Counted from the stretch's first letter, positions 1 through 15,600 are shown. The stretch is DNA of 64,000 bases from Siphonodentalium dalli (GCA_032622095.1 CP136066.1:133951917-134015916), one strand, 5' to 3'. Notes: generated by a model not told the origin, from the letters alone. Made by a program: numbers and translations.

Positions 1-235
1 TTTATTTAACCCTTTCTTTACTGAAAACTCATTAACGAGTGTTACCTTAGGAAACGTTCAAATAATAAGTTTGACAACTGCCTGTTGAGCTTATTATCTG
101 AAACTTTTTCCAACAATGAATATGAATCATTCTACATGTTAGTACAGTATTATCTGTCATATTGCATGGACATCCCTCCAGATGAATAATAGAGTATTCC
201 TACGCATACTTTTATAACTGATGAGTCAAGCACAC
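1..235. mobile_element. MITE-like repeat, family B (copy 1)
   Basis: Begins TTTAACCCTTTCTTTACTG and ends near ACTTTTATAACTGATGAG. It shares ordered blocks (TTATTATCTGAA, ATCCCTCCAGATGAATAAT, CTTTTATAACTGA) with segments at 2.24-2.51, 11.14-11.29, 30.44-30.66 and 35.69-35.88 kb in either orientation. No coding capacity seen. Confidence 0.6.
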
Positions 236-548
236 AACCTGAATACAACCTCATACACACAGAAACTCCTATAATAATATGAACATTAACCTAAAAACTT
301 TTTACTAAAAAGCCTTTACTTTACCAGGTTTTGTATTGTGAAAGTTCCTATTTACATGAAGAATCAATTGTTTTAATTAATATTGTGGAAAAAGAGTGGC
401 AAGAATTTCTAATATCAATGAAGATAATAAAGCAAGACATATTCACAAGAATGAAATTCAATAAAACATTCTGGCTTGTTTATAAGCTCCAATGTTTTCA
501 ACTTATTTGCAGAGACCAGAATTTGGTACAAGTGAGGTTTTCACACAC

Positions 549-646
549 CTTTCGTTCAGACATCCAGATCTTTATTCGCTGCTGTTCCTCGATCACTTGC
601 CGCAGGTTCATGAGCCACTCATCTGACGTCGTTTGTTGTACTGTAC
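549..646 (-). CDS. TJP1: ZO exon after GUK core (last exon in the window)
   Basis: This 98-nt exon encodes [20 protein letters not shown] and [12 protein letters not shown], matching vertebrate NSMNDGWYGALKEAIQQQQNQ and the LVWVSEGK segment that closes the GUK and begins the acidic U6 region. It ends in phase 0 at AAAG|GTGTGT. The next exon lies beyond the left edge of the window. Confidence 0.95.
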
Positions 647-3600
647 CTGTAAGAAAACAATTTCCGAACAATACTACTTGTATGCAAGACAAAACTCAAA
701 ACTTGATAATTGTGCTGAAGTGTTAAAATATCCAAACAATTTTATATAGAATTGATATATGGTTGAAAAATTGGAACACTTTATCAATAATCTTCAGTGA
801 AGGCATGGCATTGTTAGGATAAAAAAATATCTTAAGAATATAATTCCATGTGGAAATAAAGACATATGTCAGAACTTAACATGAAGTTGCACTTTGGGTG
901 CTGGCATACCCCCATGCTGCCAATTAAAACGCGGGCAGGATGGAAACCAAATTTTCAAACATATATGAGTGGACGAAAAAAAATCAACATTTTCAGATGA
1001 ACAAAGAGGGATAACTCTTGAATGGAAAATGCAAACAACATAACTGAATCCTCTTGCGAATGCCCTCCTGATGACAAACCTACATACCAAATTAAATCGG
1101 GATCTGATAACCCATGGTTGAGATATATGAGCGGAAGGATGGAAATCTAACATTTCCAGATAAACAAAGAGGGATAACTCTTGAAAAGAAAACGTGAACT
1201 ACTTCAATGAACCCTTTTTTTAAAGCAATCCTGATGCTAAACCGCCATACCAAATTTCAACAGAATCCAATAACCCATGGTTGAGATATATGAGCGGACA
1301 GACAGATATCCAACATGTTCAGATAAACAATTCAACATTTTCAGATGAACAAAGAAGGATAACTCTTGAACGGAAAATGTGAACAACGTCAGTGAATCCT
1401 CTTTTAAAAGCCCTCCTGATGCCAAACCTGCATACCAAATTTCATCGAGATCCGATAACTGTTGGTTGAGATATATGAGCAGATGGACGGATGGGCACAT
1501 GTAATCCAGTATACCCCCCCAATCTTTTGGAAGGTGGTATAATTATCAAATAATACCTGTGAACAGGTGACTGTATAGCTTCTCTATCTTGCAGCTTTGT
1601 TCGTAGAGTTTTTTCGGCGTTTTAGTTGACCCCTTTGCCCATTTGGCACGGGCATCTTTGACTGTGTTCTTGTTATCAGATTTGAGATTGATCACAATAG
1701 GCCAGTACTGAGCATAATTTAGTCTATCTACATTCTGTGGTGTAACATCTAATAAACAGTGTTTTCTCTGCAAATACAGAAAGGCAATTCAAATAAGAAC
1801 TCAGAACTTCGATATGTTGGTCAAAGTTATCCAAACACAGCATAATATAAAATATAAAATCTCCAATGAAATCAATAAAATAATCACAGAATTACAAATA
1901 TAAATTTCTACAAAAGTTCTCAAAGTGAAAATGAAAATACCCATACTTAATAATACAGTTGACACCGTCTCAAGCAGTTTTGATACCATTAAGTGAATTT
2001 TTTGCGGTAAAATCTGTCAAAAATTACTTTAAAATCTGTCATTATGATAAATCTAAATCTGAAGGCTGACAGGTATTGATTTAGTACTTACATTTTTAAT
2101 AATTTCTCTTATTGCACCGAGTCTGATAATACCAGTTTTATTTCTCTTTGCATCAGAGTTTGCTTCTGTAAAGGGAAGTTACTCCAGTGAGAACATCTTT
2201 AATATAAATCATTTGTAAAGAGACTCACTCTTTGATTACTGAATGCATTCTCCCATTCAGTTATTACCCCTTTCTCCCATTCAGCTGCTATTATTGTATA
2301 GCTTGTAATGGTCTATTATTCATTTGAGGGATGTTCAGGTAATACATGCAGAGGACAGACAGCCAAAAAGATAAGAGAAGTGGAGAAGAATTCATATCCA
2401 TTGGTGTGAAATGTTCAGATAATAAGTTCAACCATTTGCTAAATTTATTATATGAACATTTCCTAAAGGAACTACTCATCCAATGACTATGTAGTAAAGG
2501 GTTAAAATAAATACTGGGCAGAAAACACTGATCATTCATTTCTAGGGATGTTCAGTTTATAAGGTTATGCCCAGTTAAACCAGAGATAAACTCATCCAAA
2601 ATGAATCTAAATCAACCACAAATGATTCAATCAATTCATGGGTGCTACCTTATTTCAGCTACTAAAGTTATTAATATTGTATGAAGTCAGATATTTATTA
2701 TCACCATCACGAAGGCCCAGTAAAATTTGCTAAAAGAAGAAAATGGTATTGGTATAATTTGAATAAGGATAAAAAGGACATGCTCTAAATGTCAAGGTAA
2801 TTCACTTACGAGGACATTCAAATATCTTTGGAAATTCCCTAAGCAATCTCTCACGGGCGATGTCGGCCAAAGCACCAAATATCACAACAGGACGAACAAT
2901 GTCAGCTGAAAAATAATCAACATATCATTACATTATTTATTTCTTATGTAGTTGCATACTTAAATTATTAATATTGTCAACAATGCTAATCACAGGGGTT
3001 ACGTACTGACATCAATGTATACCCTCTAAGTTCTAAATGAGAGGCCGATAGTAAATTGCTATGATCGGAATCATAATCTAGAGTTTTGATGTTGAATTAT
3101 AGAGTATACTGTTATGATCTAAAGTAGTATAGACTAATATACATAATAACACAAATTATTGCAATTTAGGGATCAAAAGAGAAGGGTTAATATAACATCT
3201 AAACTATAGAGCTTGTCACCACTAAAACAAATTTCTTTTATTAAAGTTAAAAAAAATAAAAAATAAATATTTTTTATTAGTTAAATTGAGCAAGGAGTTC
3301 AATCTGGAAAAAAAACAAAAAGGGCCATATAAACTCCGTTAAAAAAAACGGATCAAGCCCATATTCGAACTCAATCAGAATTTTGGGCCGAGAAACTCAT
3401 ATACCAAATTTGGTTCTGATCAGATAAAAAAAATTGAGTTATTGAGGCATGTGTGAATTCTAAGTCGAAAAAGGGCCATAACTCCGTAAAAAAAACAAAA
3501 AAACTTGGATCAAACCCATATTTGAAATCGATCTGTATTTGAGCTGAGAAACGCATATACAAAATTTGGTTCTGAACAGATAAAGAAAATGTTTGAGTTA

Positions 3601-6600
3601 TCGCACCATGTGTAAATTGTCTAAGGCCGGACGCATGGACGTACAGGCGGACGAACGAATGATGAGTGGTCAAGCTGGATGTCTACACTATGTGATGTGT
3701 ACCATGGGTATGGTATGGGTACACGTAAAATTGAGAGGCGGGATTATCTTGAGCACCACCCCATGTTTTGTTTGGGAGAAAAAACATAGATTGGGCTTAT
3801 CCTCATGGATGGCCTTACAGATGGGTGTATAGAGTAATTGAAATTAGATTCCCTTCCCAGGTTTTAATTCCATCACCATGGAAACATTGCAAGAGAACAA
3901 TGGAATTGTGCAAAGGTTTGTTAAATTGAGCAAGGAGTTCAATCTGGAAAAAAAACAAAAAGGGCCATAACTCCGTTAAAAAAACCGGATCAAGCCCATA
4001 TTCGAACTCAATCAGAATTTTGGGCCGAGAAACTCATATACCAAATTTGGTTCTGATCAGATAAAAAAATTTGAGTTATTGAGGCATGTGTGAATTCTAA
4101 GTCGAAAAAGGGCCATAACTCCGTAAAAAAAAAAAACTTGGAGCAAACCCATATTTGAAATCGATCTGTATTTGAGCTGAGAAACGCATATAAAAAATTT
4201 GGTTCTGAACAGATAAAGAAAATGTTTGAGTTATCGCACCATGCGTAAATTGTCTAATTACCACACAGGCTGAAATAACGTAATAAACAGGAATATCACA
4301 ATAGATGTGTAATAAAATATATCTTTATACGGCTCATTAATATTAACTTACAATTTTGGAAGATAACTCTTTCATAGATTGGAAACTTTGTTTCAAGGCT
4401 TGCTGAAAAGAGATTGACAGAAAATTAAATTAAAGTTGACAAGATAGTACGCTATGACACTTTTACCAACAGATTTTCATTTGAATGTGAGTCACATGGT
4501 TTATTTGTAATTTATTTGCAGCAAAATTGTTAAAACTAACGGCATTTGGCACACTAACACCGTGGTTACATGATTTGTGTTTACCACAAATAATGAATAA
4601 TCATTTTAAATAATGAATGAATCATTTGCTGGATCATTATGAACTACTGGGTAAAGCAGATTTATTTAATAGCTATAAAATATAAGCCAACTGTTAGAAG
4701 TATGAAAACTGTTTCATTTAAAGTTGACAAGATATTAAATGGGTAATTTGTGTTAAGTGCTTACAGTGCCATCTCCAGCTAACCAGATTGCATAATTATT
4801 TTAGCTGATAAATATTCTTCAATTGGCAGATCAACCACATATGTTCTATATTTGTGGCAACAAGTTGCATGTATTAAGATATTATGATAGCATCTAAACG
4901 GGTTTGAATGATTAATTTTATGAAAACATTTAATACTCTGTTATGAAACCGCTATTCAGGCTATGACGTCAGGTTTTATAGGAACCATTTTAATTTTCAA
5001 TTAATATTTTGTCCTGATATGTGCCTGGTCCTCTAACAGTAAAATAAATGTTTCATTACTGTTAAGCAAATATTTATTGCAAACAAACAACAAGGAAAAG
5101 CATCCTTTCATCCCAAGCAGTGAGATTTAACCTTCACGACAACAAGGTGAAATGTGATTTTCCAGACTGTATGTGCAACAGGTGACTGGCTTTTAAACCA
5201 CGTAAAACATGAGGACGATGTAGCATATAGCATGCATTTATATGTTTATTAATAATATATAATCATAGTAGTCAAGAGATTAAAGAAATGAACACGGAGA
5301 AAGCTTAATGAGCATAAAAACTTCAATGCATTGGCTGGTAGTTCATTCCAGGATTAGTAACTAAAATCACAAATGGCTACAATGTAGGCTATATGGTTAA
5401 AACAGCTTCTAGTGATGTCTCAATGCATGTGAGATACAGTATGATATCTGAGAAAATTCATTAGCAAGTACTAAATTTCTTGACAATAGATAATACAGGA
5501 ATCACTAATTAGTGAGTGAATTAGTCGATAAAACTGATCATCAACTGCTTTGGGTTTTATTATTTTTTTACAACAATTTTGGGAAAGGATGTTTGGCAGG
5601 GGGTCAGTGTTTGTGGGTAGAAGAAGCATAATAGTCTGTGCAGAAGTTATAAATGTTCAATAGTTTGAAATGAAATCAGGTCAAAATTGAGAAAAATATC
5701 TATGACCAGCTGCTATCACAAGACATTTTGTCAGGATTATCTACATTATATCGCTAGATTGTAATAGAATAAGATACAAAGATAGATATATGGGATATTT
5801 ATTCTCAATAAAAAACACAATTGAAACTAAATTTAAATTTAAAATAATCATTTCTTTTAATTTAAAGGTAAAATTGTGATTATAAGTAAATGAAGGCGTG
5901 AAGTTCTAGCTACTAATGAAGTTAATATTAATATTAAATAGTGAAATAAGAGTCAAACTAGTAGTAAATGACAAAAAAAATGATATATGCATCAATTAAG
6001 TATCATTCTAAATGAAGAGAGGTGAATTGGCCAGAGATAGATCGGAACTTACCACTGTTATCATCTAAAAAGTGAACGTAGAAAATAATATTAACCAAGC
6101 TTGATTGAGCCTAGTGGTATAAGATATTTTTCTTTTGGAGCCCAAAAGCAAAGATAAAATCTTTAGATTTGTTGATATTTACTTGAGAAACTAGTATGGA
6201 AAGTTGCACAATGAGGCTAAAATCTCTCAATGGTATATCATATTTTCAACAATCAATACTTTTTCTGAACAATAGCAATGGCAAACATTAAAGTTGATAT
6301 ACTTTCTCTCACAGGCTATAGTTTTTTTAATTCACTTTCCAAAACATCATCACAATAAAACATCAAATATATAGTGGTAGAAACTATTCACTTTAATATC
6401 TCAATCATATTGGCAGACTGTTCATCCCTTTTTTCTAATAAGTCTTCACATATAATTTGTTTATACATACCAAAAATAACTTCCTCCCAATGATCTTTTC
6501 CAAGAGATTTTGACCTTCTTGATGTTTTCCGCTTGAAAATTCCTCCCTTGGTTTTTGTTGGAGAGTTTTCCTTTTCAAGGCTGCCTTCTTTGTGAGATAA

Positions 6601-9600
6601 ACTTAGCCTCTCAGCTCTGGCAAAATAAACCAACTTTAATTTAGAAATATTAAAATTAAGACTCAAAATAAAAAAATCCTAGGTTCATTCACAAGCGCTG
6701 GCTGTGCTATTTAATTCAATCAGAATTGTCAACAATTTTAAGGACAGAAGTTTTGCAAGTGTAATTTTAAGAGGAGCAATTAGTAAAGGCTGTTTTATTT
6801 CCAATTTAAGGTTTAGTTGTGTTCAAATTCTCAGTTTTTGTTCTAATAACAACCGAAATGACCATGTACATTGGAGCATTGAGATGTCAATTGACTCAGA
6901 CACTATCTTCGTACAATTTATTTCTCAAAACAGGTCTCATATTGTTTACATCTTACAATAATGCTGTTGCCTGTAATGTTGTAGAATTTAGACTGCTTAT
7001 GGTTGTCAGCATATCTAAATGGTCCTTAAAGGCGCTCTTAATTTTCAAACACCAGATCACATTATATAAAATATATGCCATATTATACACCATTTGAAAG
7101 AGGACGCTCCAAAGCATTGTATTATCAACTTATCCGGTCAAATAAACTGTAAACATGTTGTTTTTGTTCATGTACCAATGTGTTTTCCATGATGTACTGC
7201 AATGTCTATTATTTTCAATGGAAGGGGAATAACTCATCTTAGTTTGAATTCTGTTGCATTCTGGGAGTGAAAAGTGAGAAATGTTTCTAGGATTTCAGCT
7301 ATTTTCTATTGAACTATGGGCACCTTCTGAGACCAGACATTGCAAATGGTGATGAATTATATAGAGAGTAATCAATTGGTTCCGAGAATTACATTTTATA
7401 ATGCACGAGAGGCGAGAGACGTCGGTTCGAAACAAGTGGTGCACAAGTTTCTTACCCAAACATCTCTCGCCTCAAGTGAATTATTGAACGTAATTCTCTG
7501 AACTAATTGATAACTCTATTTATTACACTTCTGCATCAATTTGGTTCACCAAATATGAGTAAAACACTCAGAATTCATGCATGAAAGTCCCGATGCGGAG
7601 AACGATAAAAAGTGGAAAATTCAGTCTAGATCAGTAAGCGATGTAACGTCAATGACATCACAGGGACATGACACAATTCACTAGTGACATTACCATTTTT
7701 AATTACCAGCGTTTTCAATGGAAATCGCGCATAGGAGTGTAATAAAGTATTTTAATCATATTTTATGTCATAGATTGTTATTAAAACAGTATATCAAGGC
7801 AATATAAATAAATAATGGGCCTTTAATATAAGACTCATTTGACAGAGCTACAGTAATGCCCAAAGTAATTGACCACTTAACCACAGCAGAATTATGGGTA
7901 ATTTTTCAGGATTTAGTCGGAAATATGGCAACAAGCCATATTTCCGACTAAATCCTGAAAAATTACCCATAATTCTGCTGTGGTTAAGTGGTCAATTACT
8001 TTGGACATTACGGTAGTATATAACCACATTGTTGAGATTATGGTTTTATTATCACCCCCCCCCCCCCCCCCCCACCTCTCCATTTATTTCTAGGCCTATC
8101 TCACCTGTTTTTGTTTGGAATGATTCCTCTTTGCATCTCTTTGTTATTTTTGTCGAGTTTCACAGCCATCCATGAGCCTACAATGCCTCTATACAAAGTA
8201 TCTTTTACATGAAAGACATCACCGACACCAAAACCCATTTCACCCATCTCAGGTTGTTCATGACCGAAATGTGTCCTGAAAGGGAAATTAATACCCTGTG
8301 GTGTGCATTCAAAAAAACTCGGCTGAAATCATTGAACACTAGTCATTCCAAAACATGTAGGAGCATAAATATTCTCCTTGTGATATTATGACTTCATAAT
8401 AGCAACTAATATCATTGAGTTGATGAACAAATTGACGAATAAAATTATCATGGATAATAGGAATCAAGCTGAAAAAGGATAATAAATTATTGGATATTCT
8501 TATCCTTACAATTTGGGATATTAACATGGGAAAGCCATAGCGCAAACTAGTTAAGGTCAAGACACACAAGGCATAGCAATGTTAGAGCACTAAATATTTA
8601 TGCTAATACTTTTATTACTGAATGGATTCACACTATAAGGATTTATTTTAGATATGTGCAAAAAATACGTTTAAAAAAAAAAATGGTTTTTGAACATATT
8701 TGCTGAATATCAATGGCTAGTTAGCAATCTAGAATAAGGTGGCTTGAAATTGAAAAAATATAATCTGGGAACAATCATTGAATCAAACTTTTCTTCCAAT
8801 TGTCTATGTTGTTAACACACCTAGTATAATTTGATTAGATACCACAATAAAATATATTAAATTCTAAATTTACAAGGACCAATATCTCCAGTTAAAATTG
8901 GCGTCCGCACCCATATTCAAATTTGACGTATATTTTCATGTATACCAAATTTGAAAACAATCAGATATCCAAAACTAAAGATATCATCCGGCAACCAAAA
9001 TAATTGGCAAATTCTAAGTCGACAAGGGCCTTAACACAGTAAAAGTGGACAAACTGCACTCATATTTGAACTTGACCTGTATTTTCATGTTGGCACTCCA
9101 CATATAATTTTACAAGAATCAGATAACTAAAACTAAAGTTATCATCCGGAAACCAAAAAGATCTTAAATTCTAGACTCTGGTAAAAATGAGCAGACCACA
9201 CACATATTTGAATTTGGCTTGTACCCTTATCCAATAATCTGACGTATCAAATATGGTCTAATTTCATTAATAACATGTATTGTCATCTGGGACCAATGGA
9301 CACCGGTCATTTCTATAGTCCCCTTTTTTGGGGGACAAAAATATGAAACTAGTCCAGAGATACTAGACATCTGTAAATTTTAAACAAGGAACCCTACAAT
9401 GATATGAAAGATGAGGTTAAATGTTTTACGGATACTTACTTTATATGGAATGAATCACCAGCTTCATGACTTGCCATGATTCGATCATACTCTGTTAAAA
9501 GAAAATAATTATTCATTTTAACATAAATTAGTGGCATGACAAGAAAATTATGAAGCTCAATGAAAATATTGTTAACTTAGCAGTGCAGGCAGTTTATGTA

Positions 9601-12600
9601 GCATGAAGGAGATTTATAATTTAATGTTGTAGTCTCATTAATGTTCATGTCAATGAATAGATAATTAAATTATAAATCTAAGACAACATCAAAATAACTG
9701 ACATGGCAATAAAGTATCAAAAACGAAAAAAGATAACTTCCATTTGTTTAATGATGATCTCAAAGTTAAACTATTTTACTTACGTCTAAAATTGTCTAGA
9801 GGGTCATTCTGTTTGTGGATAAAATAACAACACTTTTTTGGGTAAAAGAGTGTTGTTATTTTATCCACTAAAAGTATTTTAGTGTGGCAAGTTTATTGAA
9901 AACTTCAATTTAAATGAAGGGTTTGATGCCGTTCATTATCATTTCAGGAAAAGTTCCCCTAATTGGTGACAAGACATATCTTCAATAAATCATCTGATTT
10001 TTAAATGATTTGTATAGGAGTTATTTTGATTGATATAATGTCCCAAATATATAAGTACAATCGATTATGATAACACACGTTAACAGAAAATGCACATAAA
10101 TTAAAATGAATTATTGGACCCTTTTGACCCGAACTTGTTAATAATTATTGCTATGATGTTGTAATTTAATTTACTCATGGCGTCAAGTATATGACGCTAC
10201 AAATACTCTCCAAAGGGTTAAGCCCCTTTAATCATGCATAACTATTTAATTAGCGTCCCAATTAGGCTACCACTGTCAATCATTCAAATCAGATGAAACA
10301 AATTATTTGTCACACCTGAGACACTCGTACGGAAATATGTCATAGGTACTCCAGCGCTAGTCGTCCTGTTTGCATGCACAAATTTTATATATAAATGAAT
10401 GTATAAAGTCCAACACCTTTCGATGTTTTAACTTTTCGTCGCTACCAACATTTTAAAAAATGAATTATTGTCGATGTTTTGACGTCAATTTTCAAGTTGT
10501 AGAAAGTTTTGACATTTTAGTCTGTTCTGGTTTTGACGTTATCACACTTTTATGTACAATCACTTTCGACATTATCGCATTATTTTCATCATTTTCGACA
10601 TTTCATTTTTCGCACTTGTACGTAAAATATTTTTGGCATTATCAACATTATTTTCGCATATGTGAGAATCTTTTTGACATGCTCCCTAACTCATTTGAGA
10701 TAAATGTAAATGCACCAAAACTGGCCATCTGTAAATGTAGCAGACACTTTACAATATAAGCAGACAGAACAAAGGGGAGTAACTTACCTTCCTTCCTGTA
10801 TTGCACAACAATGCTAACCTCCCCTTCCAGGCTAGCTAAATAAGACACAGCTTCTTCTCTAGTCATACCCGTAATTTCGACATTGTTGGCCTGAATAAAA
10901 TACAAAAATGAAAATTTATGGCAGACATTACCGGTAATAAATTCTTATGAGAATTTCTTTAGGCACATACATACTGATTTTCTGACATAGTATATGTAAG
11001 TACAAATAATCTGCAAACACAGAAACCATTAAAAGTAATCTACTCAGAAACAAAATTAATTACCCCTATTAGTGATGATATAAATAAATCATGTCAGTAA
11101 AATCCCTTCCACGTGGCATCTGGGAGTGAATAAATATGTTTACTAGGGGAATGCTCAGATGACACTTATTATCTGAACATTCCCTCCAAATGAATGAATA
11201 GCAATACAATGACTTCTGCACTTGTTATTTTCAAAACACCCCTTCAAATTGGCTCCAATGTGTACTCTTATAACTGAATGGGAGAATCCAATTGGTAATG
11301 AATAGGTTAACGCATACCCTAAGTAATTGGTCTCCCTCGACGAGGCCTTCAGCTTCAGCATTACTACCCATCTGTACCGACCCCACAAAGATGCCCGTTG
11401 AATTGCCTCCAGCAAGCTGGAGGCCGAGTCCAACATCAGGCTCCTTCCTAAACTGAACTGTCCTCGGATCGAGTCTGAAAATAACAACAACAAAATTAAC
11501 CTGGTCATTAATAGCAAAAAGAAACAGCAGCCAAATATAGTACCGATAGTTTAGTTTAACTCTTTATTTTGAAGATACTTCAAATCATTCTTGGTCACAA
11601 AATCTTAATGTAAATTTAAGAATTATTTATGACACAGAGTGTAAAATGTGGTGACGGTTTCAAACATCTCCTCATTTTTTTTTATATTATATCATCAGAT
11701 ACAAAGTCAGTTGATTGGAGATTAGTGTGGACGGGGTAAACTGTCATGGTTAAGAGTGAGTTTGGAAAATTATGATGTGAAATAATACATATAGGTATTA
11801 AAACAAACAAGAGCCACAACACATTGCTACATGTATATATCTCAAGCTATTGTTCATTTTCATCTGCTTTTGTCCAGAATTCAAAATATTTCTAGTTTGT
11901 CAATCTCAAGCTTGTCCAAAATAGGAAACTATCCATTCGGTTCACAATCTTGCATCTCTTATTTTCCAAATTATATCAATTTTATGGCATACAAGTGAAA
12001 AATGTTTTATGGCTAGAACCCCTGGTCTGTGCTCGATTATCTATCTGGCACATGCAACAAATATGTGCATGCCATAAATTAATCTGAGTATTTGTTAGTT
12101 GTTTCTGATTCCTAGGGTGCAACAATAGTGGGTGTAGTGACCAAGTTTCCTCCACCTTTGCTAGCCGCTGGCATCGACAAAGATGAGGTTCCATCCTATG
12201 CTTCTCCGATACTCGAAAAGATGCAATTAATTACCAAGTGTAGCACATGTATTTCATTAGAGCATTAAATAGAGTGTAATCAATTGGTTCCGAGAATTAC
12301 GTTAAATAATTCACGAGAGGCTAGAGAACTTGGTAAGAAATGAGTTTCTTACCCAATCATCTCTAGCCTCGAGTGAATTATTGAACGTAATTCTTGGAAC
12401 TAATTGATTACTCTATTTATTGCACTTCTGCATCAATTTGGTTCACCAAATATGATTAAAACACACAGAATTAATGCATGAAAGTCCCGATGTGGAGAAA
12501 GATCAACCATAGAAAATTCAGTCTAGATCAGTAAGGGACGTATTAAATGTCAATGACGTCACGGGAAATGACATAATCACTAGTGACATTACCATTTTTA

Positions 12601-15600
12601 ATCAACAGCGTTTTCAATGGAAATCGAGCATAGGAGTGTAATAAATATTATTAATGGATGTAAATGCTGCATAATAATTGGCCTTCATTATAATAATTCA
12701 TTGCACATGATGCAATGCTCAGCACATCGGATACACTTTTTACATTGAATATTTTGGTAGTGAGAGACCTTGAATATCGGATTAATAAGAATATTGTTAT
12801 ACTTCACCCCAATAATGTGGCACTCAATGGATACCGTAGGAACATGATTAATATCATGAGGCCCGGAAAAATCTTAAGCTACATATACCCTGAATATAAA
12901 GGTGGTATCAGCAACATGGAATGTGATGAACTGTTATAAATATATAAACAAGATCACTTCCACCTATGGGTCTAGTCATAAACTATGCATTAGGAGAGCC
13001 ATGGGTCGGATCCTCAACTACACCAGCATTTAGCACAGCCGAAATCCCAAGCTGCCAAGGATGAAAGAACTTGGTTTAAGTGTATCAATGAATTTTGATA
13101 ATTTGTTATACTTCTATAAAGATGAAGGGATGGCCACTACAACATATATTGAATGTGCAATAATGTGATAATACAACTACATAAAAATAAAAAGTTAAAA
13201 AATTTCTACAAGAAAATAGTCTTGTGTACAACAAATGAACAACATATCACAAGGAAACCATAAAACTAATACGGAAAATAAATGACAGGAACTCTCCGTG
13301 CCATGCAAACTCAAATAATAAGAGGGAAATGGGTATGATGTGGATAAACCAAATAAAATACATGCAGTTTCTCATGCAGGTTCAGGAATTTGTTGCAGGA
13401 AAGTTGATAAATTTCCAATGACAGCATTATGATCCATAAAGTGGTCCACACACGAAGCGATATATTTTGTACAATATTTGTCGCAGACCCTTGCGATGTA
13501 AGATCGGTGTGCACCCACAGTCAGATTTTAGTCGTGCAGTGGATCATTATTAAAGGTGAAGGCCTAGGCCTGTGTATTTATTGACAGAAATGTAATAAGA
13601 ATTTCCAATAACTATTTATTTTACAAGTTTTTGTAGTTCTATAGTAAAGCAGGCTATACATGATTTAATTCCCCACACATATAGGAGATGAATGATATTT
13701 ATCATTCGACATATATCGCATCCTGTGCGGCCCACTTTAAGTAGAACCTATGGAAAGATATGTTGGCTCACCATTCCTCTATATCAGTTTGAACGAGTGA
13801 TATAGCTATAATGAGTACCCTTCTAGAATTATCACCCACAATGCTATTATAATAAGCAGAAATCCCCAAATCATACACTATTCATTTGAATAAATCAGAA
13901 TTATAATTAAATTCCTAATTTAATTCTGGAGTTACTTAATTTTAACTGGCTTCTTAGCATGTGGAAAAAGAGTTATTGACTGTGTTTTTAGAAAGCGGGC
14001 AAGGTTCAAACCAGAAAATTTATGTGTTATTTTGGAACATGGAAATATATTCTCATAATTGTTCCTATTCAGATAAACTTTCTAGCTAACAAAATTAACT
14101 TATTAAACTGATATGCAAGCAAACTAGAGCTAAACATGATGGATATAAATGAAAATGTGATGCTAAATATGGTAAGTGTGACCATGACCTTGGTCTTACC
14201 TAACGTCATATCTTTTATCGATATATCGCCTGAAATATGAATGGCGAGTCAGTGCTGGCAATAACAGCGAAAAGCAGTGTGGTAAGTGCAGCATGCAAGT
14301 AAATAGCATTCTCTTTAAAAACCTGACAATAATCTTTCCGATTGACGTCTCTGGAACTCCTATTCATATCCAAATTCTAGGAATGGTTGGGGCATTTTCA
14401 AGTGACATAACAAATAGTTTCAACATATGGAGCGCATATTTGGTGTGATATTATGAGGTAGTAAAGTTTTTTGAGAATCAAAGTTTTTGAAAGTATTTAT
14501 AACAAGAGCATCATTAGGACGTGGCATTATACGCGCGTGGTAATTTCAACAAAGGGCCATATCTCTGGAGATAATTTGCGGACGGAACCCAAATTCGAAC
14601 TTGACCTGTATTTTGGGCTAGTAAACTCAAATTTCATTTCAATCATTTCAGACATACTAAAGTTATATCTGGAAAATGAAAATCATGTGCAAATTATAAC
14701 AAGATGGGCAATAAGTCTGGTTAAAATTGATGGGAGAACCCAAATTCGAACTTGTCCTGTATTTTTAGCTAGTAAACCCACATTTCAACAGTGAAAGGAC
14801 GGACAGACAGGACAGACCAATAACATAATACGTCCTGCTTTAAAAAAAAAACGAGCTTATAAAATTAACAGGTTTGGGACAAATTATCAGTAATAAATAT
14901 CATTAGCTGACAAAAACTTGTGTGTCTCCTAGACTGCAATGAGTAAATTTATCGCATTGAATTATGCATGTATAACACTTGTACTGTGTATTTGTCTTTG
15001 ATGCATCAATGCTAAATGTGGAAAATTGTCAATACGTTATTGACCTCCGATCTCACAATAACAATGTAATCAATTATAAAGTTGTAATTGTCAACGGTTG
15101 GTCAGTCATACATGTATCATGGAAATCAACGAAAATACATGGACCATTGAAATTAGGCATGATCTAGCACATAACCAATAGTTGAACGAATATTCAACAA
15201 AATAAGAGATAGCTTTTTAATGAAAATTCGAGAGACGTAAATCTGAGAGATTATTGTCAGCTTTTTGAAGAGACTGGGTAAATTGGTGAGATCTCACACT
15301 ATTCAACAAGGATATAAGAAAAACAAAGGTGTTTGCAGTCAACGACTTCCCTCAAAATCCACTGACTTATTATTTCTGGTCATTAAAATGTACAAAGAAT
15401 ATAAAATTCTGTTAAAACATCACAACTAAGAAGAACATGGAGAAAACAGTCGGCACAATGAAAGAATTTATCTGTCAGAGTCGCTCTACAATGACTCAAT
15501 ATTACACGTGGATCAGTGTTTGTACAACTAAAAATAGAACTGATGCAAGATCATATATCATTAACATGTGGACCTCCAGCTAAAAATAAATCCAAGGCAG

